A stretch of 56,901 nucleotides of DNA from an uncultured Prochlorococcus sp. GTDB taxonomy: Bacteria > Cyanobacteriota > Cyanobacteriia > PCC-6307 > Cyanobiaceae. Made by a program: the position numbers and the translations under genes. Below the pieces are notes generated by a model. It had not been told where the DNA came from. It ran no database searches and worked only from the letters and a program-made list of their open reading frames with translations. The stretch covers positions 1-56,901 of the forward strand of contig CACNWH010000006.1 in the NCBI GenBank assembly GCA_902624105.1, given 5' to 3'. Position 1 is the first letter of the stretch; each line of letters begins with the position of its first letter. Below, piece by piece: positions 55,119 through 56,901 of the stretch.

Positions 55119-56294
55119 ATGAGCGATAATTTACGTAGCCTGATGCCTGGCTTAAAAAATAAATTTTATTTCAACTATGGAGGACAAGGTCCTCTACCCA
55201 AACCATCATTAAATGCAATAACCAAAAGTTGGCAAAAAATTCAGGAATTAGGACCATTCACAGATAATGTTTGGCCTTACCTTAATAAAGAAATAATAAA
55301 AACGAAACAAAAAATATCAGAACAGTTTGGCGTAAAACCAAAAAACATTTCTCTTTCTGAAAATATATCAACAGGGATGATATTACCTCTATGGGGAGTC
55401 AATATAGATAAAGGTGATGAGTTATTAATAAGTGATTGTGAACATCCTGGGGTCGTAGCGGCAAGTAGAGAATTTTGTAGAAGAAATAATCTTAAATTTA
55501 GAATTTTTCCAATTCAAAAAATAAAAAATCTCGATAAAAAAGTAATAATAAATGAACTTGAAAAGTACGTAAATAAAAATACAAAAATTTTTATAATATC
55601 TCACATATTATGGAACTTTGGTTATGAAATGCCTCTGAAAGAAATAAGCATTGAACTCAACCGATTACCCAAAAAACCTTTTCTTCTTGTAGATGGTGCA
55701 CAAAGCTTCGGCCATATAGAAATCAATGAAAAAGTTAAGTTCTCTGATGTTTATGCAGTCACATCTCATAAATGGGCATGCGGTCCTGAAGGTTTGGGAG
55801 CATTTTATGTTTCTGAAAGATTTATTGAAAATAGCAGTCCAACTATTATTGGTTGGAAATCCCTGAAAAGAGAGCAAGGTATTTATAAGCCTCATGAAAA
55901 CTTATTTCATAATGATGCAAGAAAATTTGAAATTGCAACATCTTGCATTCCATTATTATCTGGTTTAAGGCAATCAATTTCTTTAATTGAAAAAGATTGC
56001 AAAGGTTTTAAAAAACATAATTTAATAACATCAATGAGTAATAAATTATGGAATCATTTGAATGAGATTGATGAAGTTAATTTAATTATGAATAGGCCAA
56101 TACGAAATGGAATTATTAGTTTTGATATAAAAAAGATGGATGATAAAAATAATTTGATTTATAAACTTGGATTAAAAAATATTTGGATTAGGGTAATAGA
56201 AGATCCGCAATGGTTTCGAGTATGTATTCATCAGATGACAACTGAAGATGAAATTGAAGTATTAGTTGATGAGATTAAATCTTTTATTTTATAA
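55119..56294 (+). CDS. class V aminotransferase-fold enzyme (cysteine/cystine C-S lyase-like)
   Basis: A 391-residue PLP enzyme of the NifS/SufS superfamily. FLLVDGAQSFGHIEI has the Asp that contacts PLP, and TSHKWACGPEGLGAFYVS carries the PLP Lys (SHK). FYFNYGGQGPLPKPS is the N-terminal segment of the cyanobacterial C-DES-like branch. An active-site Cys loop of the SufS type is not obvious in the C-terminal third, so a C-S lyase is favoured over a desulfurase for Fe-S assembly. It follows the ArsM-like gene by 16 bases and converges with the SDR gene. Confidence 0.8.
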   Translation: MSDNLRSLMPGLKNKFYFNYGGQGPLPKPSLNAITKSWQKIQELGPFTDNVWPYLNKEIIKTKQKISEQFGVKPKNISLSENISTGMILPLWGVNIDKGDELLISDCEHPGVVAASREFCRRNNLKFRIFPIQKIKNLDKKVIINELEKYVNKNTKIFIISHILWNFGYEMPLKEISIELNRLPKKPFLLVDGAQSFGHIEINEKVKFSDVYAVTSHKWACGPEGLGAFYVSERFIENSSPTIIGWKSLKREQGIYKPHENLFHNDARKFEIATSCIPLLSGLRQSISLIEKDCKGFKKHNLITSMSNKLWNHLNEIDEVNLIMNRPIRNGIISFDIKKMDDKNNLIYKLGLKNIWIRVIEDPQWFRVCIHQMTTEDEIEVLVDEIKSFIL

Positions 56295-56301
56295 ATACTC
56301 T

Positions 56302-56901
56302 TTACCAAGGTATCTCTAAACCATCCCATGCAAAAAATTTACCACTATCTTCAGGTTTCTGATTGATTAATATATCTATTAAATGCTTGGAAGCCTTTTC
56401 CGTAGAAAATAATTTATTTTCAGGAACAAATTTTTGAAATGGTTTAGACAAATTAGTATTTACTGTGCCTGGATGTAGCAAAGTAATTATTGATTTTGGA
56501 AACTTTCTTCTCCACTCAATACTTAATGATTTAAGAAGCTGATTCTGAGCTGACTTAGCTGCCCTGTAAGAATACCAACCACCAGTTTTATTATCGCCAA
56601 TACTTCCAACTCTCGCACTCATGCTTGCAAAACTAAAAGATGAATCTTTTGGTATGAATTCTTCAATACTTTTTGCAAGCAATATTGGAGCAAAAGCATT
56701 AATTGAAAAACTCTGGATTAAATTTTCTTTTGAGATATGTTGTAATCTTTTTTCAGGATTAAGTGTTTCGCTATGCAATCTTCCCGTAGCATTAATTACT
56801 AACCTTAAATTATCTGGATGACTTTTAATTCTATTTTTTAAATCAATTAAAGATTTATCGTTTTCAATATCCAATTCCCAAAATGATTCATAAGTTTTGG
56901 T
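56302..56901 (-). CDS. short-chain dehydrogenase/reductase, N terminus outside window
   Basis: The frame is open to the window end, so the gene is cut and the N-terminal Rossmann TGxxxGIG region lies outside. The visible 199 residues include VINATG (NNAG-like), ASMSARVGSIG with the catalytic Ser, and YSYRAAKSAQNQL with Tyr-x-x-x-Lys, then LLHPGTVNTNLSKPF. It is an SDR of unknown substrate. It converges with the PLP enzyme gene, 7 bases away. Confidence 0.85.
   Translation of the reverse strand, partial: TKTYESFWELDIENDKSLIDLKNRIKSHPDNLRLVINATGRLHSETLNPEKRLQHISKENLIQSFSINAFAPILLAKSIEEFIPKDSSFSFASMSARVGSIGDNKTGGWYSYRAAKSAQNQLLKSLSIEWRRKFPKSIITLLHPGTVNTNLSKPFQKFVPENKLFSTEKASKHLIDILINQKPEDSGKFFAWDGLEIPW

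Noticed and set aside
1-56901. Insertion sequences, prophage, CRISPR arrays or genomic island
   Set aside because: No transposase, integrase or direct-repeat array was seen; nearly all genes are core functions and base composition looks uniform.

Overview
The window is a chromosomal segment of a picocyanobacterium, almost certainly a high-light Prochlorococcus. The evidence is very low GC content, tight packing, a one-helix Hli protein, photosystem I, cytochrome b6f and NDH-1 genes, chlorophyll synthase, and the 62-residue protein (PSHCP) known only from Prochlorococcus and marine Synechococcus. I see no rRNA operon, insertion sequence, phage, integrase or CRISPR array. It reads as core genome with a few unusual small-gene neighbourhoods.

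Layout. 1-2.2 kb is a translation block: the end of rplS, tRNA-Trp, PSHCP, tRNA-Asp, gltX. 2.2-12.6 kb holds a Na+/H+ antiporter, hli, tsaD, psaF-psaJ, gmk, an RqcH/NEMF-like protein, a small membrane protein, tatC, a DUF3067 gene, petC-petA, lgt and cobM. 12.6-20.1 kb holds a shortened RodZ-like protein, ppx, ubiA, an LD-carboxypeptidase, ispD, fabG and an unlinked groL. 20.1-27.7 kb is the respiratory oxidase region: an ABC-2 exporter, ctaB and ctaA face away from ctaC-ctaD-ctaE, which are followed by an AbrB-like regulator. 27.7-35.6 kb holds ribE, an Fe-S aldo/keto reductase, and a minus-strand run from topA through a poly-Asn lipoprotein, a DUF2232 membrane protein and a CobT-like protein to a second lipoprotein. 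35.7-45.1 kb holds ndhB, an ABC ATPase, birA, a DciA-like protein, a UbiE/MenG methyltransferase, hisF, petP, chlG, a class A penicillin-binding protein and rsmB. 45.1-47.8 kb is a compact cassette of a photolyase-like protein, DUF2256, TIGR03643 and a DCC-family protein. 47.9-56.9 kb holds trmH, a DppC-like permease, lepA, mqo, nfu, a candidate glutamine riboswitch with a DUF4278 peptide and its own terminator, an ArsM-like methyltransferase, a class V PLP enzyme and a partial SDR gene.

How the genes work together. Several serve the thylakoid membrane: psaF/psaJ in photosystem I, petC/petA/petP in b6f, ndhB in NDH-1, ctaA-E in the terminal oxidase, mqo feeding electrons to quinone, ubiA/menG for quinones, chlG and ispD for pigment and isoprenoid precursors, and tatC, which likely exports the Rieske protein encoded next to it. 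Three genes are absent from a plain ORF list and were found by reading the gaps: hli (3555-3734 minus), psaJ (5470-5604) and the DUF2256 gene (46988-47119 minus). A possible 49-residue membrane peptide (45115-45264 minus) was found the same way.

Most promising leads: (1) the photolyase-like protein lacks two of the four cysteines that hold the Fe-S cluster in its family and sits in a four-gene cassette; (2) a pseudoknotted glutamine-riboswitch candidate controls a DUF4278 peptide; (3) a CobT-like/DUF2232/two-lipoprotein cluster may act in cobamide or related precursor handling; (4) PSHCP is embedded between two tRNA genes. All identifications come from reading motifs by eye; no database search was run.
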